A DNA stretch of 64,000 bases from assembly GCA_003856375.1 (NCBI GenBank), contig CP034120.1, forward strand, positions 2,852,001-2,916,000, read 5' to 3'. The translations under genes and the position numbers were made by a program. The DNA is from Glaciecola amylolytica (lineage in GTDB: Bacteria; Bacteroidota; Bacteroidia; Flavobacteriales_D; Crocinitomicaceae). The notes under the pieces were generated by a model, which was not told the origin of the DNA, did no database searches, and worked only from the letters and a program-made list of their open reading frames with translations. Each line of letters begins with the position of its first letter. Positions within the stretch are counted from its first letter, which is position 1. Shown here piece after piece: positions 17,017-24,616 of this stretch.

Positions 17017-18195
17017 ATGTTGCGTTTTTGTGGATTTTTAATGGTGTTTTTCCTGCTTCCGGATGCATTCGGACAGGATAGCCGTATCCGGGAAATTTTG
17101 CAGCACTTCAGTCCGGATTCCCTGCACATCGAATTGCGCAGACTGAGCGGTGAAATTCCGGTAAAGATCAATGGAAACACAGTCACGATTCAATCCAGAC
17201 TATACAATAATCCGGGAAACAATCAGGCATTTCAATACATCAAACAGCAGTTCACGAAATATGGTTTGCAAACGCAGAGTCAATCGTTCTCAACAAATGG
17301 AGTGAACCTGTTCGGAATCAAGTACGGAACGCTTTTTCCGGAAAGAGTTTGTATCATCGGAGCGCATTATGACAATTTGCCCACCGGACCTACGGCTCCG
17401 GGAGCAGACGACAATGCCAGCGGTTGCGCCGCAGTGCTGGAAGCGGCCCGGCTTTTATCCGGTGTCGATTTACCGAATACGGTCATTTTCGCGACCTGGG
17501 ACGAAGAAGAACTCGGACTCATCGGAAGTAATGCTTACGTATCGAATGGAATTCACGGAGCTTCTTTTCTAGGCTACATCAACCTTGACATGATTGGCTG
17601 GGACGGAAACGGTGATCGAAAAACAGAAGTTCACACCCGCCCCATTGCGCAGTCGGTTGATCTTGCTGAGAAAGTTTCGCAGTGCAACGAATGGTACGAT
17701 ATTAATCTCTTGTTGGAAATTGTCAATCCGGGCGCTATCAATACCGATCATTATTCGTTCTGGCAGGGCGGGCACACGGCAGTTGGAATCAACGAAGAAT
17801 ATGACGGCGATGAAAATCCGCACTACCATCAGGTAACGGATCAGTTTCAATACCTCGACACAGCTTATCTGAATGCCAATTCGCGTTTAGCAATTGCAAC
17901 ATTGGCAACACTGGCATTTGAAAAAAGTCAGTTTGGAAATCCTTCCGAGATAGCAGCACAAGCCGAATTATTCCCCAATCCGGCAAAAGATCTGCTGAAT
18001 GTAGAGTTTCGCCATGCGATCGTCTCCCCTTTTCAGATCGATATTTCAGATACACAGGGAAGAACCATTTTTTCGATTGTCAGGTCCGAAACAAAACAAG
18101 TCGTTATTTCCATTGATATGCTCTCAGCCGGGATGTATTCTTTGACCATCAGGTCCTCCGAATTTAAGTCGACTTTCCCGTTTGTGAAGCATTAA
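17017..18195 (+). CDS. Secreted M28-family zinc aminopeptidase with T9SS type A sorting domain, 392 aa
   Basis: A signal peptide ends at about residue 19 (AFGQ). The M28 fold shows all metal ligands and the catalytic residue: GAHYDN (H117), GADDNASG (D131), WDEEELGL (E163 catalytic, E164 ligand), INLDMIG (D191) and the final His in NPHYHQVTD (H271 or H269). Two zinc ions would be bound for removal of N-terminal amino acids from peptides. The last ~75 residues (FPNPAKDLLNVEF ... SAGMYSLTI) form a type A sorting domain, so the enzyme acts outside the cell, probably in nutrient scavenging. Confidence 0.9.
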   Translation: MLRFCGFLMVFFLLPDAFGQDSRIREILQHFSPDSLHIELRRLSGEIPVKINGNTVTIQSRLYNNPGNNQAFQYIKQQFTKYGLQTQSQSFSTNGVNLFGIKYGTLFPERVCIIGAHYDNLPTGPTAPGADDNASGCAAVLEAARLLSGVDLPNTVIFATWDEEELGLIGSNAYVSNGIHGASFLGYINLDMIGWDGNGDRKTEVHTRPIAQSVDLAEKVSQCNEWYDINLLLEIVNPGAINTDHYSFWQGGHTAVGINEEYDGDENPHYHQVTDQFQYLDTAYLNANSRLAIATLATLAFEKSQFGNPSEIAAQAELFPNPAKDLLNVEFRHAIVSPFQIDISDTQGRTIFSIVRSETKQVVISIDMLSAGMYSLTIRSSEFKSTFPFVKH

Positions 18196-18330
18196 TGCTT
18201 ATATACAAACCATTCGCAATTCATAATTATTTCACAAACTTGTCAATTTAGTTCTCCCGGAAAAGATCACCCAAATGTTAAGTTTTGTTTAAAAACACAT
18301 AATCTATAGAATTAGTAGACAAATAAATCC

Positions 18331-18338
18331 TATACTTG
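18331..18338 (+). promoter_or_regulatory. Candidate -7 element (TATACTTG) of the methionine leader
   Basis: TATACTTG differs from TAnnTTTG at one base. It would place the transcript start about 25-30 bases before the leader-peptide ATG at 18371. Confidence 0.4.
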
Positions 18339-18370
18339 CACAAAATTCAGAGAAACAAGTAAAAAACAGT

Positions 18371-18541
18371 ATGAAAAGTCCTATTAACATATTCGACAAG
18401 CATTTTGGAATCAGGATTCCCGTGCAATTTCATGCTTCAAATACAGGAAAAATGAAAACAGGTGCAATCAGACAGACAATGATGAGAAATTATCGCACGA
18501 TGCGCTGTTGTATGAACAACCATCTGTTATACCGTATATAA
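18371..18541 (+). CDS. Met/Cys-rich leader peptide, 56 aa, of an attenuator
   Basis: The short frame starts with ATG at 18371 and ends with TAA at 18539-18541. Its second half carries Met at residues 28, 37, 38, 44 and 48 and a Cys pair at 46-47; the densest part is TMMRNYRTMRCCM. It is followed 22 bases later by a strong intrinsic terminator placed before an EamA transporter gene and metN-metI-metQ. This is the arrangement of a translation-coupled attenuator in which ribosomes stalled at scarce Met or Cys would prevent termination. A 7-base antiterminator segment (TACCGTA, 18530-18536) overlaps the end of the frame. The peptide could alternatively have its own function. Confidence 0.65.
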   Translation: MKSPINIFDKHFGIRIPVQFHASNTGKMKTGAIRQTMMRNYRTMRCCMNNHLLYRI

Positions 18542-18562
18542 ATTCTTAGAAAACAACATTTC

Positions 18563-18599
18563 AAGGGCTTTACGGTAGTACGTGAAGCCCTTTTTTTAT
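18563..18599 (+). terminator. Attenuator terminator upstream of eamA-metNIQ
   Basis: AAGGGCTTTACG (18563-18574) pairs with CGTGAAGCCCTT (18581-18592), a 12-bp stem with one U-G pair and a 6-base loop, followed by seven Ts (18591-18597). It lies between the leader peptide and the first structural gene (18626). TACGGTA at 18571-18577 can instead pair with TACCGTA at 18530-18536. Confidence 0.8.
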
Positions 18600-18625
18600 T
18601 TCATCACAATTCAAAAACAACAATC

Positions 18626-19630
18626 ATGAGCAACATCAAAAACAACTGGTTAGTACCACTCGCTTTCACCAACATTTACGTCATATGGGGAATCACATTT
18701 CTCGCTGTTTCCTTCGGATTAACAGGCTTCCCTCCTTTTATTCTTTCGGGCTTGCGCTTTCTGGCTGCCGGAATCATGATCTTCGGATATTTAAGAGCAA
18801 AGGGAGAAAAAGCAAATTCCTTCGTCAACTGGCGTAAAAATGCCATTACCGGAATTCTGGTTCTTACCGGAGGAACGGGATTAGTTGGTTGGGGAGAACA
18901 ATATGTATCAGCTTCCGAAGCTTCAATTGCTATTGCAACGGGTCCGTTTTGGTTCATTGCAATTGACAAAAAGAATTGGAGATACTATTTTTCCAACAAG
19001 CTGATTCTGGTGGGACTTGTGATCGGGTTTGTGGGCTTGATTCTGTTTTTGAACGGCAGTGTCAGTGCTCCGGAAAATGCTCATGCTGCAAGCGGTTCGT
19101 TGCGAATTACGGCCTTTATTGTTCTGGCGTTGAGTTCCATCAGCTGGGTATTGGGATCTTTGTATTCTAAAAACAATCCGGGAGGTCATTCCACCTTCAT
19201 GAACATTGCTCAGCAATTGATCACCGCCGGAGTGGCTTCTCTGATCATTGCATCTTTCCGAAACGAGTGGAGTGGATTTTCCTTTGCAGCAGTCCCTTTA
19301 TCGGCTTGGTTTGGCTTGTTGTTCCTGATCCTGTTCGGTTCGGTCATTGCATACGTTTCTTACATCTGGTTGTTGTCCGTAAAACCGGCAGCTTTGGTGA
19401 GTACACATACGTACATTAACCCGATCGTAACCGTGATTGCGGGTTGGATTATCGTCAATGAAGTGATCAACAGCAGTCAGTTACTCGGACTCTTCGTCAT
19501 TTTGTCGGGAGTTTTGCTTACCAATGCAACCAAGTATCTGAAACTGTCCAATCGTTCCAAGGTGAAGATCCGAAGAACAATGCGATCATGGAACAAAATC
19601 AGCAAATCGTACAAGCACATTACAGGATAA
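18626..19630 (+). CDS. EamA/DMT-family transporter, 334 aa
   Basis: The protein has about ten transmembrane helices in two EamA halves; the first half opens with FTNIYVIWGITFLAVSFGLTG and the second holds STHTYINPIVTVIAGWIIVNE, both typical of drug/metabolite transporters of the RhaT/YedA type. A basic tail (SKVKIRRTMRSW) is cytoplasmic. It is the first gene after the attenuator and 40 bases before metN, so it is probably co-regulated with methionine uptake and may export or import a sulfur amino acid or related compound (inference from context). The exact substrate cannot be read from sequence. Confidence 0.85.
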   Translation: MSNIKNNWLVPLAFTNIYVIWGITFLAVSFGLTGFPPFILSGLRFLAAGIMIFGYLRAKGEKANSFVNWRKNAITGILVLTGGTGLVGWGEQYVSASEASIAIATGPFWFIAIDKKNWRYYFSNKLILVGLVIGFVGLILFLNGSVSAPENAHAASGSLRITAFIVLALSSISWVLGSLYSKNNPGGHSTFMNIAQQLITAGVASLIIASFRNEWSGFSFAAVPLSAWFGLLFLILFGSVIAYVSYIWLLSVKPAALVSTHTYINPIVTVIAGWIIVNEVINSSQLLGLFVILSGVLLTNATKYLKLSNRSKVKIRRTMRSWNKISKSYKHITG

Positions 19631-19670
19631 ATATCAAAAACAGGGATTCGGATCCCTTATTCAAAAGATC

Positions 19671-20696
19671 ATGATTGAAATAAAAAACATCAGTAAAACA
19701 TTCCTGCTGAAGAAACAGCCGCTGAAAGCTCTCGACAACATCAGTCTGAAAGTGGAACGCGGCGACATCGTAGGAATCATCGGATTTTCAGGAGCGGGAA
19801 AGAGTACACTTATCCGTTCGGTAAATCTGTTGGAAAAACCGGATCAGGGACAGATTATCGTCAACGGAATAGATTTAACAACTCTGAATTCGCGAGAATT
19901 AGCGCAGGAACGAAAAAAGATCGGAATGATCTTTCAACACTTCAACCTGCTTTCTTCCAGAACGGTTTTCGGAAATATTGCTCTGCCTTTGGAGTTGGAA
20001 AAAGTCAACAAAAAAGAGATTCACAGAAAAGTAAACGAACTGCTGAAAATTGTGGGCTTGAAAGACAAGGCAAACTTCTATCCCGATAGTCTTTCCGGCG
20101 GTCAGAAACAACGCGTTGCCATTGCAAGAGCTTTGGCCAACGACCCGCATTTGCTTTTATGTGATGAAGCAACAAGCGCTCTGGATCCTGCAACAACGCA
20201 GTCCATTTTGCAATTATTGAAAGACATCAACAAGCGATTGGGCATTACCATTTTGCTGATCACACATGAAATGGACGTCATTAAATCCATCTGTAATCAC
20301 GTGGCCGTGATCGATCAGGGGAAACTCATTCAAAAAGGAACTTTGGAAGACCTTGCTTTGGCAAAGGAAGATCCGATTATTAAACAATTTATATCATCAG
20401 AAAATATGACAATACCGCAATCATTCGACAGCAGACTGCAGCAGGAACAGCAGACAGGTTTGTTTCCTTTGATCGAAATAGAACTGAACGGAACTGTTCC
20501 CTTCGAAAAATTCCTGTCAGTTGTAAACGAATACCAGATTCCGCACAAAGTGATCAAAGCGAACATCGAATACCTCGGACATTCCAGTTTCGGGAAGCTA
20601 TTGCTGCATTTGCAGGGAAGCGCCGAAGAAAACACACAGGTCATTCATTACTTCAATCAAAATAACATTCAAAATACGGTAAAAGGTTATGCTTGA
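19671..20696 (+). CDS. metN: Methionine ABC transporter ATP-binding protein MetN, 341 aa
   Basis: Walker A is GFSGAGKST (residues 38-46), the signature LSGGQKQR is near residue 143 and Walker B LLCDEATSALD follows. The C-terminal ~80 residues form an NIL-type regulatory domain, which in MetN binds L-methionine and slows uptake (transinhibition). Length agrees with E. coli MetN (343 aa). It overlaps metI by 8 bases, and with metI and metQ makes a complete D/L-methionine importer at the inner membrane. Confidence 0.95.
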   Translation: MIEIKNISKTFLLKKQPLKALDNISLKVERGDIVGIIGFSGAGKSTLIRSVNLLEKPDQGQIIVNGIDLTTLNSRELAQERKKIGMIFQHFNLLSSRTVFGNIALPLELEKVNKKEIHRKVNELLKIVGLKDKANFYPDSLSGGQKQRVAIARALANDPHLLLCDEATSALDPATTQSILQLLKDINKRLGITILLITHEMDVIKSICNHVAVIDQGKLIQKGTLEDLALAKEDPIIKQFISSENMTIPQSFDSRLQQEQQTGLFPLIEIELNGTVPFEKFLSVVNEYQIPHKVIKANIEYLGHSSFGKLLLHLQGSAEENTQVIHYFNQNNIQNTVKGYA

Positions 20697-21345
20697 TCAA
20701 ACAACTATTTCATTATTGCTGGAGGGACTTTGGGAAACCGTTTTCATGACTGTTGTCTCAGGTTTCTTCGGCTTTTTATTGGGTTTACCGGTAGGAATTA
20801 CCTTGTTCGTTACCAGGAAAGGACAATTTCTCGAAAACAGGATCTTTAACCGGAGTTTATCGGTTTTGGTAAACGTTTTCCGTTCCATTCCCTTTATTAT
20901 TCTCATTGTATGGATGATCCCGTTTACACGCGAGTTGATCGGAACATCCATCGGTGTGTATGCGGCGCTGGTTCCTTTGAGCATTGGCGCCGCTCCTTTT
21001 ATAGCCAGATTGGTTGAAAACAGTTTGCTTGAAGTTCCATCCGGTTTGATCGAAACAGCGAGATCCATGGGAGCAAGTCCGCTGCAAATCATCCGGAAAG
21101 TATTGCTTCCGGAAGCCTTGCCTTCTCTGATCAACAATGCCACTATTACACTCATCACTTTAGTCGGTTATTCCGCTATGGGTGGAGCCGTTGGTGCCGG
21201 AGGATTGGGTCAGATCGGATATCAATACGGTTATATCGGTTACGACATCGTGATCATGAATCTGGTTTTAGCATTGCTGATTGCACTGGTTTTCCTCATT
21301 CAGTTTACCGGAGACAAACTCTCCAAAAAATTCAAGCACAAATAA
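20689..21345 (+). CDS. metI: Methionine ABC transporter permease MetI, 218 aa
   Basis: Five transmembrane helices and a typical EAA coupling loop (ETARSMGASPLQIIRKVLLPEALPS, near residues 123-147) identify a small MetI-type permease. Length equals the family norm (217). It overlaps metN by 8 bases, implying translational coupling, and is followed by metQ after 46 bases. Two copies would form the membrane channel with a MetN dimer. Confidence 0.95.
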   Translation: MLDQTTISLLLEGLWETVFMTVVSGFFGFLLGLPVGITLFVTRKGQFLENRIFNRSLSVLVNVFRSIPFIILIVWMIPFTRELIGTSIGVYAALVPLSIGAAPFIARLVENSLLEVPSGLIETARSMGASPLQIIRKVLLPEALPSLINNATITLITLVGYSAMGGAVGAGGLGQIGYQYGYIGYDIVIMNLVLALLIALVFLIQFTGDKLSKKFKHK

Positions 21346-21391
21346 GAACAAGCAATAGCTGATCAATAAATTAATTAAACCAAAAATTCAT

Positions 21392-22204
21392 ATGAAAACA
21401 ATCCAATACCTCTCAATAATAACTGCAGGCATCCTATTCCTGAATTCCTGTGCCGGTTCATCCCGGAAAAATGACCCGAATTACATCAAAGTCGGAATTA
21501 CCTCCGGTCCTGAAAGGGAAATTGCAGAAGCAGCCAAAAAAGTAGCCAAAGAAAAATTCAACCTCGAAGTAGAACTGGTTATTTTCAATGATTATGTGGT
21601 TCCGAACGAAGCTTTAAACAACGGCGACATTGATGCAAATGCTTTTCAGCACGTTCCCTATCTCGAAGAACAGATCAAACAACGCGGATACCAATTGGCG
21701 GCGGTTGGCAACACCTTTGTTTATCCGATTGTGGCATACTCCAAAAAAATAAAACACCTTTCGGAACTCAAAAACGGGAGTACGGTTGTTATTCCCAACG
21801 ATCCGACCAATGGCGGCCGTTCTCTGCTCCTACTCAAAAAAAACGGTTTACTGAAACTAAAAAGCAATATCGGTTTGCTCCCCAAAGTAACAGACATCGT
21901 TTCGAATCCCAAACAACTGCGCATCCTGGAAATCGAAGCGCCACAATTGCCAAGAGTTCTGGACGATAAAGAAGTAACGATTGCCGTAATCAATAACAAT
22001 TTTGCGGCACAGGCCGGATTGAATGCCGATAAAGACGGGCTTTTCAAAGAAGATAAGGAATCGCCTTATGTCAACATCATTGTTTCCCGGAAAGACAACA
22101 AAGACCAGGAGAAAGTCAAGAATTTCGTAAAAGCTTATCAATCAGAAGAAGTAGAAAAAGCGGCCGAAAAAGCATTCAAAGGTGGAGCTGTAAAAGGCTG
22201 GTAA
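21392..22204 (+). CDS. metQ: Methionine-binding lipoprotein MetQ, 270 aa
   Basis: A lipoprotein signal ends in LNSC (Cys 20). The mature part is a NlpA/MetQ-type periplasmic binding protein: IKVGITSGPEREI, NEALNNGDIDANAFQHVPYLEEQI and NNGSTVVIPNDPTNGGRSL-type strands are all family landmarks. It would capture methionine in the periplasm and pass it to MetIN. It is the last gene of the operon; no clear terminator follows before the peptide gene region. Confidence 0.95.
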   Translation: MKTIQYLSIITAGILFLNSCAGSSRKNDPNYIKVGITSGPEREIAEAAKKVAKEKFNLEVELVIFNDYVVPNEALNNGDIDANAFQHVPYLEEQIKQRGYQLAAVGNTFVYPIVAYSKKIKHLSELKNGSTVVIPNDPTNGGRSLLLLKKNGLLKLKSNIGLLPKVTDIVSNPKQLRILEIEAPQLPRVLDDKEVTIAVINNNFAAQAGLNADKDGLFKEDKESPYVNIIVSRKDNKDQEKVKNFVKAYQSEEVEKAAEKAFKGGAVKGW

Positions 22205-22351
22205 CAGGCCGGAATACCAAATAATGAAAAAACGAACCATCTGTTTGAACTTTTTTCTTTTAGTGATACATTGTAGGTAACATCAAACATGTCGGAGATG
22301 AAAATTCCCCTTTAATCTCTGACATCTGAAAATCAGACCAGCCACTTAGTA

Positions 22352-22363
22352 TTAACCGTTAAA
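22352..22363. promoter_or_regulatory. TTAACCGTTAAA element before peptide gene 1
   Basis: TTAAC-C-GTTAA is an odd-centred inverted repeat. The same 12 bases occur at 23177-23188 before peptide gene 2 and in the dispersed repeats at 5485-5496 and 22675-22686. It may be an operator or the seed of the repeat. Confidence 0.45.
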
Positions 22364-22372
22364 CTATGTATC

Positions 22373-22624
22373 ATGGAAAAGTTCATTTTTTCTAGCATTC
22401 TTGCAGCTGCTGCAGTTATCATAACGGCATTTACCTTCCGGTATTCGGATGAGGAGTCCAGTAAAAAACTTCCTCCGTGTAAAAAGATTTATCAGATGTG
22501 TCCAAGCGGAATCATCTATTACAAATGTTCCAGATCAGGCGGAGGCGAAGCTTCTCCGGACTGCTACGATGTAACAAACGGACCGAACAATAACGGATGC
22601 AACATCACACTTCGTCCTTGTTAG
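22373..22624 (+). CDS. Small secreted six-cysteine peptide, copy 1, 83 aa
   Basis: A signal-like N-terminus (MEKFIFSSILAAAAVIITAFTF) is followed by an acidic stretch and a mature part of about 50 residues with six cysteines: PCKKIYQMCPSG, YYKCS, SPDCYD, NGCN and RPC. The spacing suggests three disulfide bonds. It resembles the small secreted peptide families seen in Bacteroidota next to beta-propeller lipoproteins, but I cannot name the family. An inverted repeat TTAACCGTTAAA lies 10 bases before the ATG. Unlike copy 2 it has no following lipoprotein gene; an intergenic region with dispersed repeats follows. Confidence 0.7.
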   Translation: MEKFIFSSILAAAAVIITAFTFRYSDEESSKKLPPCKKIYQMCPSGIIYYKCSRSGGGEASPDCYDVTNGPNNNGCNITLRPC

Positions 22625-22662
22625 GAGTAGGTCTAAAATTCGCTTTTGCTTAAACTCTCAAT

Positions 22663-22720
22663 TTTATCCGTTGCTTAACCGTTAAAAACACTTAGAGTCC
22701 CGATATCAGTGAGTTTCAGC
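22663..22720 (+). repeat. Dispersed intergenic repeat, copy 2
   Basis: TTTATCCGTTGCTTAACCG then TTAAAAACACTTAGAG and TCAGTGAGTTTCA match copy 3 (22866-22922) almost base for base and copy 1 (5474-5530) more loosely. Confidence 0.75.
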
Positions 22721-22865
22721 AATTCCACGAAGAATCCTTCCTTATTAAAAAGACAAGCAGATATCCGACATTAGGAGAACAAGTTATATCTATTTAACCA
22801 GTGACAGCAAGGGATGCAGCGATCAAAAGAAATGTGTGGAGCTATAATTCCTCCACTCTCCTATA

Positions 22866-22922
22866 TTTATCCGTTGTATAACCGTTAAAAACACTTAGAG
22901 ATCCGGTATCAGTGAGTTTCAA
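22866..22922 (+). repeat. Dispersed intergenic repeat, copy 3
   Basis: It shares the 57-base pattern with copy 2 about 200 bases upstream, with a change to ATAACCGTTAAA in the core. Confidence 0.75.
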
Positions 22923-23006
22923 GCAAATCACCTATATTCTCATACAAGTCTTAATGGTAAAACTTAAACCATTCAACAAAGCCCTGAAAGCTTGGTCTAA
23001 AAGTCG

Positions 23007-23450
23007 GAATACCAAATAATGAAAACATGAACCACCCGTTTGAACTTTTTTCTTTTAATAATACATTTAGGAGCACATCAAATCAATCGGCGATGAAAAT
23101 GGGGCGACAAAAACTACTATTTACACTTTAAATGCTTCATTTCTGATTATTTGAACTCACGTCAACCAATCATGTATTAACCGTTAAACTATACAATCAT
23201 GAAAAAGTTCATTTTTTCTACTATTCTTGTTGCTTCTGCAATTGTCACAACAGCTTTCACCTTCCAACATTCAGATGAAGAGGTAAGCAAAAAAGCTATT
23301 CCTTGTAAAAAGATTTATCAGACCTGTCCAAGTGGGATCATGTACTATAAATGCTCCAAAACCGGCAGTGGTGATGCTTCTCCGGATTGTTACGAAGTAA
23401 CAAGCGGGCCTAGTAATGGCGGATGTAATATCACACAGTGTCCTTGTTAA
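23007..23450 (+). repeat. Duplicated unit, copy 2 (upstream region plus peptide gene)
   Basis: It matches the unit at 22209-22624 in its first ~50 bases and over the peptide gene, with more divergence between. Confidence 0.75.
23199..23450 (+). CDS. Small secreted six-cysteine peptide, copy 2, 83 aa
   Basis: It is a close paralog of the peptide at 22373: a signal-like start MKKFIFSTILVASAIVTTAF, then PCKKIYQTCPSG, YYKCS, SPDCYE, GGCN and CPC, with all six cysteines kept. Its TAA stop overlaps the ATG of the following lipoprotein gene by one base (TAATG), which implies translational coupling and a shared job. Peptides of this size next to propeller-type lipoproteins are a recurring arrangement in Bacteroidota whose function is, to my knowledge, unknown. 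Confidence 0.75.
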   Translation: MKKFIFSTILVASAIVTTAFTFQHSDEEVSKKAIPCKKIYQTCPSGIMYYKCSKTGSGDASPDCYEVTSGPSNGGCNITQCPC

Positions 23451-24616
23451 TGGCAAAAAAACAATCATTCAACTGGTGGGGAGCAATTTGCTCCCTGCTT
23501 TTTTTATCTGCCTGTTCGACGACCGAAACCAAAACCGTTAAGGAAGTATGCGACAGCTGCTCTGAAACAAATTCAGTGACTTTCAGTGAAACCAAATTAA
23601 AAATCAGCGATTCCTTACTTTTAAAAATCCCGGAGAATTGCGGTGAAATCAATTCAGACATTCCTCCAAAACTTTCGGGAAACAATCTCTATGTTTTAAC
23701 AAACAATAATGAGCTCCTGAAGTATCCGCTTGAATCAGGAAAACAACCCGAGTGCACCAAACTGGGAAAATTACCATCGGTTCTCCCCTACATTTCCGAT
23801 TATTTGGTTTTGAAGAATTCTGAAGTGCTGTTTTGCAGCAATGAAGGAACCAATTCCATTGTTCGATTCAATCTCCGGACGAAAAAATATACTCTGAAAC
23901 CAGATCCCGACACAACTTCTTTGGGCTCGATGCCTTACATGGGTTTGTCATTAACAGCTTACGGTCAGAATCAGTTTATTTTCCCGATGGTCAATCTATC
24001 CGAAGGAATTGAAAATCATCATTTTCTTGGCGTGTATGATTCTCAGTTGAATTACTGCTATGGAATCGGGAATTTCAGAACGTATGAAGCCGATTATTTT
24101 GCTCCTTATTTTGAAGCCGCTATCCTCTCACGGATCGAAAACCACTCTTTTTACGCCACTTCCAGTTCTTCACAAGGAGTTTTGAAATGCCAACTCACCC
24201 GGGAAGGAGAAAAACTGAACGTGGCTTACGGAGAACTGATTTGTTTCTCGGATGCTGTTAATCAGCGGATCAAACCAAAGATCAAACGGAAAGATTTAGG
24301 GAATTTCAAATTATTGGAACAAGCTTATATTTCCGACTCATACACGGTAGGAATCCATTCCTGTGGAAATGCACTGATTCGGATTACCAAGGAAAAACAA
24401 GCTGTTGTGGATCAGGCAACCCATTTGAAAAACAGGCTTATGGATGCGCCATGGACCATGGAAATCGTTGATCTGATTAAAAAAACAGGGGAATTCTCTT
24501 CTGTTGATGAATTCAGATTCCGGTTTACAAATGCTTTCACCTATCAAAACCGTTTTTATGTCTTGTCCAATCAATCAGATGATAAACAAATTACCTATTA
24601 TGTACTTTATGAATAG
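23450..24616 (+). CDS. Lipoprotein, DUF4221-like (probable beta-propeller), 388 aa
   Basis: A lipoprotein signal with lipobox LSAC (Cys ~22) precedes an extracytoplasmic domain of about 365 residues. Repeated strand pairs such as NLYVLTNNNELLKYPL, GTNSIVRFNLRTKKYTL and FLGVYDSQLNYCYGIG look like beta-propeller blades, and the overall pattern recalls DUF4221 lipoproteins. It is coupled to the Cys-rich peptide upstream and overlaps the next lipoprotein gene by 8 bases. A role as receptor or partner of the peptide is plausible but untested. The ATG at 23450 is preferred over an in-frame GTG at 23438. Confidence 0.65.
   Translation: MAKKQSFNWWGAICSLLFLSACSTTETKTVKEVCDSCSETNSVTFSETKLKISDSLLLKIPENCGEINSDIPPKLSGNNLYVLTNNNELLKYPLESGKQPECTKLGKLPSVLPYISDYLVLKNSEVLFCSNEGTNSIVRFNLRTKKYTLKPDPDTTSLGSMPYMGLSLTAYGQNQFIFPMVNLSEGIENHHFLGVYDSQLNYCYGIGNFRTYEADYFAPYFEAAILSRIENHSFYATSSSSQGVLKCQLTREGEKLNVAYGELICFSDAVNQRIKPKIKRKDLGNFKLLEQAYISDSYTVGIHSCGNALIRITKEKQAVVDQATHLKNRLMDAPWTMEIVDLIKKTGEFSSVDEFRFRFTNAFTYQNRFYVLSNQSDDKQITYYVLYE

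Larger units (their letters stand above)
22209..22624 (+). repeat. Duplicated unit, copy 1 (upstream region plus peptide gene)
   Basis: GGAATACCAAATAATGAAAA at 22209 and the following ~50 bases recur at 23007, and the peptide genes further on (22373 and 23199) are paralogs. The duplication therefore includes the upstream region and the TTAACCGTTAAA element (22352-22363). Confidence 0.75.
22625..23198. other. Intergenic region holding two dispersed repeats and the duplicated upstream region
   Basis: No protein-like frame is present. It contains repeats at 22663-22720 and 22866-22922, then the second copy of the peptide upstream region from 23007 including TTAACCGTTAAA at 23177-23188. Confidence 0.6.

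Noticed and set aside
18371-18541. Alternative view of the 56-residue frame as an ordinary small protein gene
   Set aside because: The Met/Cys cluster, the terminator immediately after it and the complementary segments fit an attenuator better, although an independent role is not excluded.
22224-22280. Micro-ORF MKKRTICLNFFLLVIHCR in the duplicated upstream region
   Set aside because: The corresponding position in the second copy has a stop after three codons, so it is not conserved even within the duplication.
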